Source: Candidatus Aenigmatarchaeota archaeon (lineage in GTDB: Archaea; Aenigmatarchaeota; Aenigmatarchaeia; GW2011-AR5). From it: DNA of 36,525 bases. The notes below the pieces were generated by a model that worked only from the letters and a program-made list of their open reading frames with translations, searched no databases and was not told where the DNA came from. Position numbers and translations under genes: made by a program. Shown in pieces: positions 7,846-14,447 of the stretch. The first letter of the stretch is position 1; the number at the start of each line of letters is the position of its first letter. The stretch covers positions 1 through 36,525 of the forward strand of contig JACPAH010000007.1 in assembly GCA_016180925.1 (NCBI GenBank). The letters are read 5' to 3'.

Positions 7846-8466
7846 ATGGCTCTTGAAGACATAGGACAGGTTCTTTTTGTCGACATACTGAAGATGAGCC
7901 AGTATCCGGGCTCGCCTTTTACAGGCAATATTTTCAACGACCTCGTGATGTTCTTCTTCATACCCACGGTCTTCATTATTCTGGTCGTCTACATGATGGT
8001 TGCGAGGGTGTTGCCAGCTGACTATAAAGGTCTGAGATTCCTTCTCGGGATAGCTGCTTACCTGTTCATCATAGTCGGCGGCTACTACAGCCTTTTCGCA
8101 TACCTGGCAGGGCCTTACTTCCTGTTCCTCATACTTTTCATGGGGCTGCTGTTCTATTTCACGAGGCATTTCCAGAGAACCGGCGGGGCGCCGGCACTGC
8201 ATGGGAGCGCGACAAGAGGAGGCGTGAATGAAACAGGAGCTGACAGCAGAGTCCATCAACTTATAGATGCTGAAATAGAGGCCGAGGAACTGGAAACACA
8301 AATAAAAGAAGCGAAACATCTGGCAAATCCCCAGAACGTGCCGCAAATGCAGACAAGGCTCTCTGAATTGAAGTCTACAATAAGGCGCCTGAAGCCGAGT
8401 GTACAGCGAAATCCCCTCGAGAGTATTCAATACCAGAACCTCAGGCACAAGCACCACCTGAGGTGA
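7846..8466 (+). CDS. Polytopic membrane protein with cytoplasmic coiled coil
   Basis: A 206-aa protein with three to four TM segments in residues about 28-110 (FFIPTVFIILVVYMMVARVL, then LLGIAAYLFIIVGGYYSLF, then YFLFLILFMGLLFYF). A polar tail follows, including a charged helix likely to form a coiled coil (IDAEIEAEELETQIKEAKH) and a basic His-rich end (RHKHHLR). The membrane part follows the same pattern as the three downstream proteins (F-I/L-P, VVYM, basic loop with DYK, GG/AG turn), so it may be a diverged member of that group. It starts a run of genes (gap 4 nt to the next) leading towards the pilus locus. Function unknown; accessory membrane subunit is an inference. Confidence 0.7.
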   Translation: MALEDIGQVLFVDILKMSQYPGSPFTGNIFNDLVMFFFIPTVFIILVVYMMVARVLPADYKGLRFLLGIAAYLFIIVGGYYSLFAYLAGPYFLFLILFMGLLFYFTRHFQRTGGAPALHGSATRGGVNETGADSRVHQLIDAEIEAEELETQIKEAKHLANPQNVPQMQTRLSELKSTIRRLKPSVQRNPLESIQYQNLRHKHHLR

Positions 8467-8470
8467 TACT

Positions 8471-8941
8471 ATGCTTTTCGACCCAGTTCTGGCGCCTATT
8501 GTCCTCGCATTCATATTTGTTTTCGCCGTAGTGTATGGCCTTCTTTCGTCGTCGAAAGTGCTGGAGTTCAAGAGGCCAGTCAACGCGGCGATAGCCGTGG
8601 TGTTCGCAGGCTTCTCGGCGTCCTACGAGCCTTTCGTCGTCATGATACAGGACATAATGCCCGTCGCCTCGATATTCCTGATTATAATATTCTTCATCGT
8701 GTTCGTGAAGAAGAACCTGTTCAAGGAAAAGAAAGAGGGTGAAAAGCAGGAAAAGAGTGACATGCTGCCCCTTGGAGTCTCGATGGCCCTGCTGCTGATA
8801 GTTCTCGGCTCAATGGGCGATGTGCTGGTCCCATACCTGCCTGCCGGCATAGAGCCCTCAAACGTCCTGTGGCTGGCCGGCATATTAATAATATTAATCC
8901 TGTTTTGGATAGGCTACAAGAAAGGCTTTTCACAAACGTGA
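8471..8941 (+). CDS. Small polytopic membrane protein, paralogue group member 1
   Basis: A 156-aa protein with about four TM segments, split by a highly charged loop (KKNLFKEKKEGEKQEK) around residue 80. The first half aligns by eye with the protein at 9506: both have a hydrophobic start, F-I-F, a YxLL turn, an SK-x-L motif and a basic loop before the next helix. This suggests common descent. It begins 4 nt after the preceding stop. No enzymatic motif. It is likely embedded in the membrane with the neighbouring small proteins; the role is unknown. Confidence 0.7.
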   Translation: MLFDPVLAPIVLAFIFVFAVVYGLLSSSKVLEFKRPVNAAIAVVFAGFSASYEPFVVMIQDIMPVASIFLIIIFFIVFVKKNLFKEKKEGEKQEKSDMLPLGVSMALLLIVLGSMGDVLVPYLPAGIEPSNVLWLAGILIILILFWIGYKKGFSQT

Positions 8942-8945
8942 AAGG

Positions 8946-8987
8946 TTTATATACAACAAACACGAATAATTGAACATATAAGGAGGT
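8946..8987 (+). promoter_or_regulatory. TATA box and strong ribosome-binding site for the 144-aa gene
   Basis: TTTATATA at 8946-8953 and AGGAGGT at 8981-8987 lie 6 nt before the ATG at 8994. The TATA-to-start distance leaves a short leader carrying the Shine-Dalgarno motif. This is the clearest promoter plus ribosome-binding site in the window and suggests that the 8994 gene is made at a high level relative to its neighbours. Confidence 0.7.
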
Positions 8988-8993
8988 TATGAA

Positions 8994-9428
8994 ATGGCAG
9001 CATTTCCAACACAGCTTTTCAATCTGGGGTTCGGCGACAAGGCCAACAGGCAGGTTTCAGTCGCCCTTGCCTTCGTTATAGCGTTCTTCGTTACAGGCGT
9101 CGGAGGTGCGCAGCTGGCTGCGTTCTTCACCAACCTGTTCGGCGGCGCATCCGTGTTCCTCGCTGGCATACTGGTCGTTGTGCTGTTTGCATCGATGCTC
9201 TGGCCCGGCGACAAGAAGGACAACTGGCTGCATAAATCTTTCGTGCCTCTCGCAGCCGTAATCCTCATCGGCATTGCGCTGTTCCTCGGCTCGACAGGCA
9301 CGCTTGTCGGCAGTGTATGGCTTGACTCCCAGACCGCGGTGACGCTGTTCTGGATAATCATAATCGTCGTCGCCATCTACCTTGTGACGAGGGAAAAGGC
9401 TGAGGCTGCACCAGCAACAAAACCATAA
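8994..9428 (+). CDS. Small polytopic membrane protein, paralogue group member 2
   Basis: A 144-aa protein with about four TM segments. Residues about 33-60 contain GGAQLAAFFTNLFGG and FLAGILVVVLF, which match the protein at 9506 (GGPAMAKFFTNFFGT, VLAGVLGIILV) almost position for position. The two genes are therefore paralogues. The C-terminal tail is short, with Ala, Pro and Thr. It has its own TATA box and a strong AGGAGGT site and is followed by an oligo-T terminator, so it is probably an abundant product. The AFFTN-FG motif may form a re-entrant or packing element; no known family is recognised. Confidence 0.75.
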   Translation: MAAFPTQLFNLGFGDKANRQVSVALAFVIAFFVTGVGGAQLAAFFTNLFGGASVFLAGILVVVLFASMLWPGDKKDNWLHKSFVPLAAVILIGIALFLGSTGTLVGSVWLDSQTAVTLFWIIIIVVAIYLVTREKAEAAPATKP

Positions 9429-9431
9429 ATC

Positions 9432-9449
9432 TCTTATTTCTTTTTTTCT
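9432..9449 (+). terminator. Oligo-T terminator after the 144-aa gene
   Basis: A pyrimidine run (TCTTATTTCTTTTTTTCT) begins four bases after the stop codon, with no hairpin. This is the typical archaeal termination signal. Confidence 0.55.
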
Positions 9450-9505
9450 TTCCCGACTTCTAAAGCATTTAAGAAACGGAAGTGATATGATTACTCAGTG
9501 ATTGA

Positions 9506-9973
9506 ATGACAGGCCCGTTCGAAGTGATGATTCATAACCTGAGCCAGCTCGGGGTATTCGGGTTCCTCCTTCCGTGGATATTCATCTTCGTTGTCATGTA
9601 CGCGCTGCTTCTGAAGTCGAAGGCACTCGGCGAGGACCATAAGATAATAGGCGTAATATCCATCGTCGTCGCCTTCTTCGTCGTAGCATTCGGCGGGCCG
9701 GCAATGGCCAAGTTCTTCACAAACTTCTTCGGAACCATGGCACTTGTCCTGGCCGGCGTCCTTGGAATAATACTTGTTGTGGGGCTCACCGGGGCCGACG
9801 TGAGCAAGACCCTGAACACGAAATCAGTACTGGCGGTCCTGGCCGGAATAGTAGTTGTAGTGTTCGTCATATCACTAGGGGCCTATGGCGTCAACATAGG
9901 CAGCACTATAGTAAGTCTGGTATTCATACTCGCCCTCCTGGCGCTGGCCGTGATGTTCATAACGAAGAGCTGA
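9506..9973 (+). CDS. Small polytopic membrane protein, paralogue group member 3
   Basis: A 155-aa protein with four to five TM segments. Its first half resembles the 8471 product (FIFVVMYALLLKSKAL) and its middle matches the 8994 product (GGPAMAKFFTNFFGT, LAGVLGII). It therefore links the two and supports a locally duplicated family. Almost the whole chain is membrane-embedded, with only short charged loops (SKALGEDHK, ADVSKTLNTK). It is followed after 5 nt by the 64-aa membrane gene. A TATA-like word (ATTTAAG) about 35 nt upstream could give a separate transcript after the terminator. Confidence 0.75.
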   Translation: MTGPFEVMIHNLSQLGVFGFLLPWIFIFVVMYALLLKSKALGEDHKIIGVISIVVAFFVVAFGGPAMAKFFTNFFGTMALVLAGVLGIILVVGLTGADVSKTLNTKSVLAVLAGIVVVVFVISLGAYGVNIGSTIVSLVFILALLALAVMFITKS

Positions 9974-9978
9974 AACTC

Positions 9979-10173
9979 ATGGAAAAAAGGAAAGATGAGT
10001 GGAGAAAAAAGGGCGCGGCGATGATAATAATAGGCATCATTTCTTTATTCGGCGCGTTCTTAATCTTCGCTTTCTACGAGATGCCTGAGGGCGGCTTCGC
10101 AAAGAGCCTCTTCTTCCTCATAGCAGGGATGTTCCTCATAGTTGCCGGCAAGAGGTCGTATCATTTCGGCTGA
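9979..10173 (+). CDS. Two-TM mini membrane protein
   Basis: A 64-aa protein with two TM helices (about residues 14-32 and 41-57) separated by a short loop (YEMPEGGFAKS). It begins with a strongly charged cytoplasmic stretch (MEKRKDEWRKKG). It is the last gene of the membrane cluster, 5 nt after the preceding stop, so it is probably cotranslated. Hairpin cluster B begins directly at its stop codon. No family recognised. Confidence 0.65.
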   Translation: MEKRKDEWRKKGAAMIIIGIISLFGAFLIFAFYEMPEGGFAKSLFFLIAGMFLIVAGKRSYHFG

Positions 10174-10299
10174 ATCTGCAAAGCACCGGAAGAATGAAGT
10201 TCTTCCAAAGCTTTGGGATGTCAAAAACCTTCGGTTTCCTCAAAAGAACATAGTTCTTTTGGGATATTGAAAATCTCCAATTTTCATATATTTGCACAT
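10174..10299. repeat. Bulged-hairpin cluster B between convergent genes
   Basis: Unit 1 (10174-10219) has clamp ATCT/GGAT (one T-G pair), bulged g178, stem CAAAGC/GCTTTG, and a nested hairpin GGAAGAA/TTCTTCC in its loop. Unit 2 (10218-10299) has outer arms ATGT+CAAA and TTTG+c+ACAT with bulged c295. It encloses a small AACC/GGTT hairpin, a 28-nt unit at 10237-10264 (TCC/GGA, bulged t240, CAAAAGAAC/GTTCTTTTG, loop ata) and a 26-nt unit at 10264-10289 (ATA/TAT, TGAAAAT/ATTTTCA). Units share 1-2 nt at their borders. The cluster fills the whole space between two convergent genes and ends inside the Nudix stop codon. A terminator role is possible here but does not explain the other sites. Confidence 0.8.
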
Positions 10300-10733
10300 T
10301 ACCAGCCGAACTCGCTGTAGAAAACGCCATTACGGATATTCTCAATTGCCTGCCTTATGTAAGGAATCGTGTTGGATGGCAGCTCGTCCACAGGAAACCA
10401 TCCTATATCGTCGCACTTGTCAGGCTCCATTATTTTCGGCATGCCATCCCATCTCTCAGCTTGTATGAAAAAGTCCGCGCGTTCATGGTCCGTCTTCCTG
10501 TGAATGACATGGACAACCCGGAGGTCTTTTTCATTAATATCGATGCCGGTCTCCTCCTTCGCTTCACGTATCATCGCCTGAAGGAAGGTTTCGTTTCCGT
10601 CAAGATGGCCGGCAGGAACGCTGTAGTTGCCGTCCATCCAACCCGTATTGAACCGCCTGGAAAGCAGAACTTTTCCTTCTTCAATCAGAATCAGGTGCGA
10701 CACAGGCACAATCATGAACCTTTCTTTCGGCAT
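10299..10733 (-). CDS. Nudix hydrolase
   Basis: A 144-aa cytoplasmic Nudix-fold hydrolase that would cleave a nucleoside diphosphate linked to another moiety. The Nudix box is complete at residues 42-64 (GHLDGNETFLQAMI then REAKEETGI, matching Gx5Ex7REUxEExGU). The following residues (VHVIHRKTDHERADFFIQA) fit MutT/ADP-ribose or NTP-type members, but the substrate cannot be read from sequence. It sits downstream of two coiled-coil genes on the minus strand (25-nt gap), so it is likely the last gene of that small operon. The stop codon overlaps the end of hairpin cluster B. Confidence 0.92.
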   Translation of the reverse strand: MPKERFMIVPVSHLILIEEGKVLLSRRFNTGWMDGNYSVPAGHLDGNETFLQAMIREAKEETGIDINEKDLRVVHVIHRKTDHERADFFIQAERWDGMPKIMEPDKCDDIGWFPVDELPSNTIPYIRQAIENIRNGVFYSEFGW

Positions 10734-10758
10734 AGAAGATTATTACAGGAAATATTTA

Positions 10759-11406
10759 TTACTGGTATTGTTCCTCGACAGGAACATGCTTCTGCTTCAT
10801 CTCGTGTATCATTTTCGACAATGACTCTATGTTGCGCGTCAGGGACGGCAGGAACTGCTTGAAAGCGCGCTCAAGTCCGCCGACGCGGGCCTGCAGGTCC
10901 TCGAGCTGCTCCGTCATCTCCTGGCTGTTCGACTCGGAAACAGGCTGTGACTTCAGCTCGCCGAGCCTCTGCTCAATCCCTTTTATGCTGCCTGAAAGAG
11001 TATCAACAGTATCCTTCAGCTTCTTCATCTCAGTCTCGTACTTGCTTATCTTGTCCTCCATGACGCTCTCGATGAGTTCCTCCATCATGAGCTCGGGAGA
11101 CTGCTGCTGCTCGTTCGGCATTATGGCGTCGAATTCCGGCATTTCATCCGACTGAAAATCCTGCTGCGGCGCCGAAGGCGGCCCTGAGAAGTCCTCGAAC
11201 TTGGGCCTCTGCTGCGGCGGCTGCGGAGCCTCATCAACGCCTGTCTTGACAGCCTGAAGCATCCCCTTCTCTATATCCTCGTAGGAATAGCCCTTCGATT
11301 TGAGCGTCTTTATGATTTCGTGGTCCGTCATCCCCTTTCCGCTCATGCCCCTTATCTCGCCGACAGGGAGCTCCCTGTGTTCCTCTTTTTTCTTCTTGCC
11401 GAACAT
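10759..11406 (-). CDS. Coiled-coil protein with Pro/Gln-rich linker
   Basis: A 215-aa soluble protein. Residues 1-60 form a basic start (FGKKKKEE) followed by a small helical region with a UBA- or helix-hairpin-like pattern (MTDHEIIKTLKSKGYSYEDI). Residues about 62-105 are a Pro/Gln-rich linker. Residues about 105-205 are long amphipathic helices with heptads (coiled coil). Organisation and position resemble FlaC/D/E-type accessory proteins of archaella and pili only in general character; homology is not shown. It is encoded between another coiled-coil gene and the Nudix gene, divergent from the pilus ATPase operon. Confidence 0.7.
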   Translation of the reverse strand: MFGKKKKEEHRELPVGEIRGMSGKGMTDHEIIKTLKSKGYSYEDIEKGMLQAVKTGVDEAPQPPQQRPKFEDFSGPPSAPQQDFQSDEMPEFDAIMPNEQQQSPELMMEELIESVMEDKISKYETEMKKLKDTVDTLSGSIKGIEQRLGELKSQPVSESNSQEMTEQLEDLQARVGGLERAFKQFLPSLTRNIESLSKMIHEMKQKHVPVEEQYQ

Positions 11407-11456
11407 AAACGCACCTAAATATAATTACAACCGGGGGTTTATTAACGTTTTTTAAT

Positions 11457-11825
11457 TCAGACGACAGGCTGCTTGACAGGACGCTGCTCCGGGTACTGCT
11501 TCACCGGGTTGAGCAGGTCCATCATCCTTTCCATCTCCCTTATGTCGCTTTTCCTCGCAAACTTGACTATCTGCCTGTTTATCTTCTCCATGTTGTTCCT
11601 AAGCCTAGAGAACTCGTCATAGAGGCCTTTCAGCGACGCCTCCATCTCAGAAATCTTCGCGCCGGACTTTTTTGACCTGTCGAAACCCGCGGATTCCAGC
11701 GAATTCATGCGGTTCTCGAGCATGTCGAGGCGCTGCTCCAGGCTCCTGATGCGCCGCGTATCCTCGCCGTTCTTCCTTATGAGCTCGTGTATTATTATAT
11801 TGTACTTCGACTCTTCCCTAACCAT
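11457..11825 (-). CDS. Coiled-coil protein, 122 aa
   Basis: Nearly the whole chain is predicted amphipathic helix with heptads (RIRSLEQRLDMLENRMNSLE, then DEFSRLRNNMEKINRQI), ending in a Pro/Gln tail. There is no membrane segment, so it is probably cytoplasmic. It is the first gene of the minus-strand operon that diverges from the pilus operon; a TATA box lies about 27 nt before the ATG. It is similar in size and character to the 118-aa coiled-coil protein at the far end of the pilus operon (25366), so both may be cytoplasmic adaptors of the machine (inference). Confidence 0.7.
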   Translation of the reverse strand: MVREESKYNIIIHELIRKNGEDTRRIRSLEQRLDMLENRMNSLESAGFDRSKKSGAKISEMEASLKGLYDEFSRLRNNMEKINRQIVKFARKSDIREMERMMDLLNPVKQYPEQRPVKQPVV

Positions 11826-11847
11826 GAATATAATTTCTATTTTCCAC

Positions 11848-11856
11848 TATTTATAA
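11848..11856 (-). promoter_or_regulatory. TATA box of the coiled-coil/Nudix operon
   Basis: The minus-strand sequence TTATAAATA is centred about 27 nt from the ATG at 11825, giving a leaderless mRNA. It lies between that start and hairpin cluster C. Confidence 0.5.
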
Positions 11857-11898
11857 TTTGAAAGCGCGGCCTGGAAAACGTTTAATTCGGACACCTAG

Positions 11899-12192
11899 AT
11901 GATCAAAGATGTTATATCTCCACCAACGGAACAGAGTTCCGTTGAAGGTTTCCACATCTTTGTCATTGTGTAAAAGCCAAAGGCTTTTAACATCTCAAAA
12001 GAATTCCATTCTTTTGCAGACTCAGAAGCCTCTTTGTGATATCCTCAAAGAATAAAGTTCTTTGGGATGTCAGAAAGCTATGCTTTCTGCACATATCCTA
12101 CAACTAAATGTGCAAAAACCTTTGGTTTTTGACATCTCAGAAACATCTAGGATGTTTCTGCAGAGTTGTAGGTTTTATAGAGGCTTCTGCAG
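11899..12192. repeat. Bulged-hairpin cluster C: nested tree in a divergent promoter region
   Basis: The tiling units are as follows. 11899-11966: ATGA/TCAT, bulged t903, CAAAGATG/CATCTTTG, enclosing AACGGAAC/GTTCCGTT. 11967-11992: TGT/ACA, bulged g. 11993-12020: TCT/AGA, CAAAAGAAT/ATTCTTTTG, bulged c017. 12021-12192: CT/AG, CAGAAGCCTCT/AGAGGCTTCTG, bulged c190. This last stem encloses 12041-12068 (ATCC/GGAT, bulged t045), 12067-12094 (ATGT/ACAT, bulged c090) and 12097-12172 (CCTACAACT/AGTTGTAGG). The last of these in turn encloses 12108-12135 (ATGT/ACAT, bulged g112, CAAAAACC/GGTTTTTG) and 12135-12164 (TCT/AGA, bulged c161). Several units are exactly 28 nt. Cluster C ends 12 nt before the likely ATPase start at 12204, so if transcribed it forms a branched 5' leader. 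Confidence 0.88.
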
Positions 12193-12203
12193 ATAATACT
12201 TGT

Positions 12204-14441
12204 ATGGTCTTCGAATACGACTACGACGAGGAAGCGCAGAGGATAAGGATAAACTGCGTAGGCGCGATATCAGAAACCAGCGTGGAGGACTACGACCTCT
12301 GCATGGCCACGACCATAGAGAAGCTCATGGAAGTGAAGAGGCTCGTGAGGGTTGTCCTGGCCGGCTCAAGGGAGTACGAATACGACTTCAGCGAAGCCAA
12401 GCTGCTGCTCGAGATAGGGTACGCGATAGAGCGCATCATAAAGGAAAGGATAATATCCATGAAGAACGTCGCCGCCAGGGAGGACGACTTCTGGATACAG
12501 CAGCGTTACGGGTTCCTGCAGAATTTTCTCAACAGGCTGAAATACGACCCCATAGAGGCGTACAAGAGCCTCCTGAGGGAGATAAGGCACAGCAAGATAA
12601 TGAAGGAAAAGGAGCCGGATTACGCCTCAAAGATATCCTACCAGCATTATATAAACAATTCACTGGAGCCGATAAGGCAGATACTGGAAGAGTGCGAGCT
12701 CATACAGATAGCGAAGCCGCAGCTCACCGAAAACAAGAACCGCTCCCTGTACAGGAAAATATTCCACCCGACGATAAGGCCCAACTTCATCTACACGAGG
12801 TACGTATCCCTGCCTCCGCCGGACGCGGAGCTCCTGGAGAGATACAGGATGGGGGACACGGACGTGGAGATATACAGGGTCAAGGGAAAGCTCAGGAATT
12901 TGTACCACGTAATACCCCCAGAATTCCGGCTGGACGAGAACGAATACACTCTCCTCGACACGGCAAGGCGCTACCTTGGAAGGCACGAGCCGGTCGAAGG
13001 CGAACTGTCAAGGCCGGAGAACGTCAGAGAAAATCTGTACAGGATAGGGCTGGACATGATAAGGGACATCGCGAACAACAACAACATGCAGCTCAGCGAG
13101 AAGAAGCTTAGCAACCTGGCGAAGATACTGACCAGGTACACGGCCGGGCTCGGCATACTGGACCTCATACTGCAGGACGACAAGATACAGGACATAGCGG
13201 TCAATTCGCCGGTGGGGACATCACCGGTCTACATATACCATGCCGACTACCACGAGTGCGAAACCAATATCGTGCCGAGCCAGGAGGACGCCGAATCATG
13301 GGCCACGAGATTCAGGCTGAGCAGCGGCAGGCCGTTTGACGAGGCCAATCCAGTTCTCGATACGGAGCTCGAAGTTCCGGGGGGCCGCGCCAGGGTGGCT
13401 GCGATAACAAGAACTCTCTCGCCAGACGGCCTCGGCTTCGCATTCAGGCGCCACAGGGACAAGCCGTGGACATTCCCCCTCTTCATAAAAAACCGGATGA
13501 TAGACTCGTTTTCTGCCGGGCTCCTGTGGTTCCTGATAGACGGCTCCAGGACGATGCTGATAGCAGGGACCAGGTCAAGCGGCAAGACGTCGTTTCTGTC
13601 GTCGTGCATCGTCCAGATAATGCCGAAAATCAGAATCGTTTCATTAGAAGACACGCTGGAAATCCCGGTGCCGCAGCTGCGGGAGCTGGGTTACAACATA
13701 GAGAGACTCAAGTCAAGAAGCGTGATAACCAACGTCGAGACAGAGCTGCCGGCCGAGGAAGGGTTGAGAACGGCGCTCCGTCTCGGGGACTCCTCGCTGA
13801 TAGTAGGCGAAGTGAGAAGCAGGGAGGCGATAGCGCTGTACGAGGCAATGAGGATAGGCGCCCTGGCAAACCTTGTGGCAGGCACCATCCATGGGGAGAG
13901 CGCTTACGGAGTCTTCGACCGTGTAGTGAATGACCTCGGCGTGCCGCCGACCAGCTTCAAGGCCACCGACATAGTCGTCGTGAACAACATGATAAGGTCG
14001 CCAGACGGGCTCCACTCCTTCAGGAGGACGGTCGAGCTGACGGAGATAAGGAAGCACTGGTCAAGCGACCCCGTGAAGGAGGGAGGATTCGTGAACCTTC
14101 TGGAATATTCGGCAAAGGAGGACAAGCTCAAGCCCACGAAGACCCTGCTCACCGGAGAGTCGGAGATAATAAACGACATAATGTCGAGGGTCAGGGAGTG
14201 GAGGGGGAACTGGGACGCCGTATGGGAGAACATAACCATGAGGCAGAAGATACTTCAGTCCCTTGTGGACTATTCGGACGCTTACAAGAGGCCTGACATC
14301 ATGGAAGCCCCGTCCGTGATAGAGTCCAACTCCATGTTCCACATAGCGAGCGCCGATATCAAGGAAGAAACCGGCTCCATAGACAACAAGCTCGTATACG
14401 AAAGGTGGCACGACTGGCTCGAAAAAAAGGTCAGGCAGTGA
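12204..14441 (+). CDS. Type IV pilus/Tad-type secretion ATPase (VirB11/FlaI/GspE superfamily)
   Basis: A hexameric motor ATPase that would power assembly of pilin-like subunits at the cytoplasmic membrane. The protein is about 745 aa from the ATG at 12204. It has a long N-terminal domain (about 1-330) and a C-terminal RecA-like core with Walker A GTRSSGKTS (about residue 455), an acidic segment EDTLEIP, a Walker B region SSLIVGEVRS (about 530) and the His-box GTIHGES. The ORF-track start at 12108 reads through hairpin cluster C (residues like MCKNLWFL), so I prefer 12204, where protein-like coding begins. It heads the operon and is followed 6 nt later by the membrane platform gene. The Walker A loop is the family consensus GxxxxGKT. 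Confidence 0.92.
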   Translation: MVFEYDYDEEAQRIRINCVGAISETSVEDYDLCMATTIEKLMEVKRLVRVVLAGSREYEYDFSEAKLLLEIGYAIERIIKERIISMKNVAAREDDFWIQQRYGFLQNFLNRLKYDPIEAYKSLLREIRHSKIMKEKEPDYASKISYQHYINNSLEPIRQILEECELIQIAKPQLTENKNRSLYRKIFHPTIRPNFIYTRYVSLPPPDAELLERYRMGDTDVEIYRVKGKLRNLYHVIPPEFRLDENEYTLLDTARRYLGRHEPVEGELSRPENVRENLYRIGLDMIRDIANNNNMQLSEKKLSNLAKILTRYTAGLGILDLILQDDKIQDIAVNSPVGTSPVYIYHADYHECETNIVPSQEDAESWATRFRLSSGRPFDEANPVLDTELEVPGGRARVAAITRTLSPDGLGFAFRRHRDKPWTFPLFIKNRMIDSFSAGLLWFLIDGSRTMLIAGTRSSGKTSFLSSCIVQIMPKIRIVSLEDTLEIPVPQLRELGYNIERLKSRSVITNVETELPAEEGLRTALRLGDSSLIVGEVRSREAIALYEAMRIGALANLVAGTIHGESAYGVFDRVVNDLGVPPTSFKATDIVVVNNMIRSPDGLHSFRRTVELTEIRKHWSSDPVKEGGFVNLLEYSAKEDKLKPTKTLLTGESEIINDIMSRVREWRGNWDAVWENITMRQKILQSLVDYSDAYKRPDIMEAPSVIESNSMFHIASADIKEETGSIDNKLVYERWHDWLEKKVRQ

Positions 14442-14447
14442 CGTAGA

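Noticed and set aside
11899-12192. CRISPR array
   Set aside because: There are no direct repeats of constant sequence with unique spacers. The repeated feature is a structural plan with changing stem sequences, in nested and inverted arrangement, and no cas genes are present.
12108-12203. ORF-track N terminus of the secretion ATPase (extra 32 aa)
   Set aside because: These codons are hairpin cluster C read through. Protein-like sequence begins at ATG 12204, immediately after the cluster.
12200-13111. 303-aa plus-strand ORF overlapping the ATPase
   Set aside because: Shadow frame of the ATPase, rich in Arg, Gln and Gly with no motif; the ATPase frame is clearly conserved.
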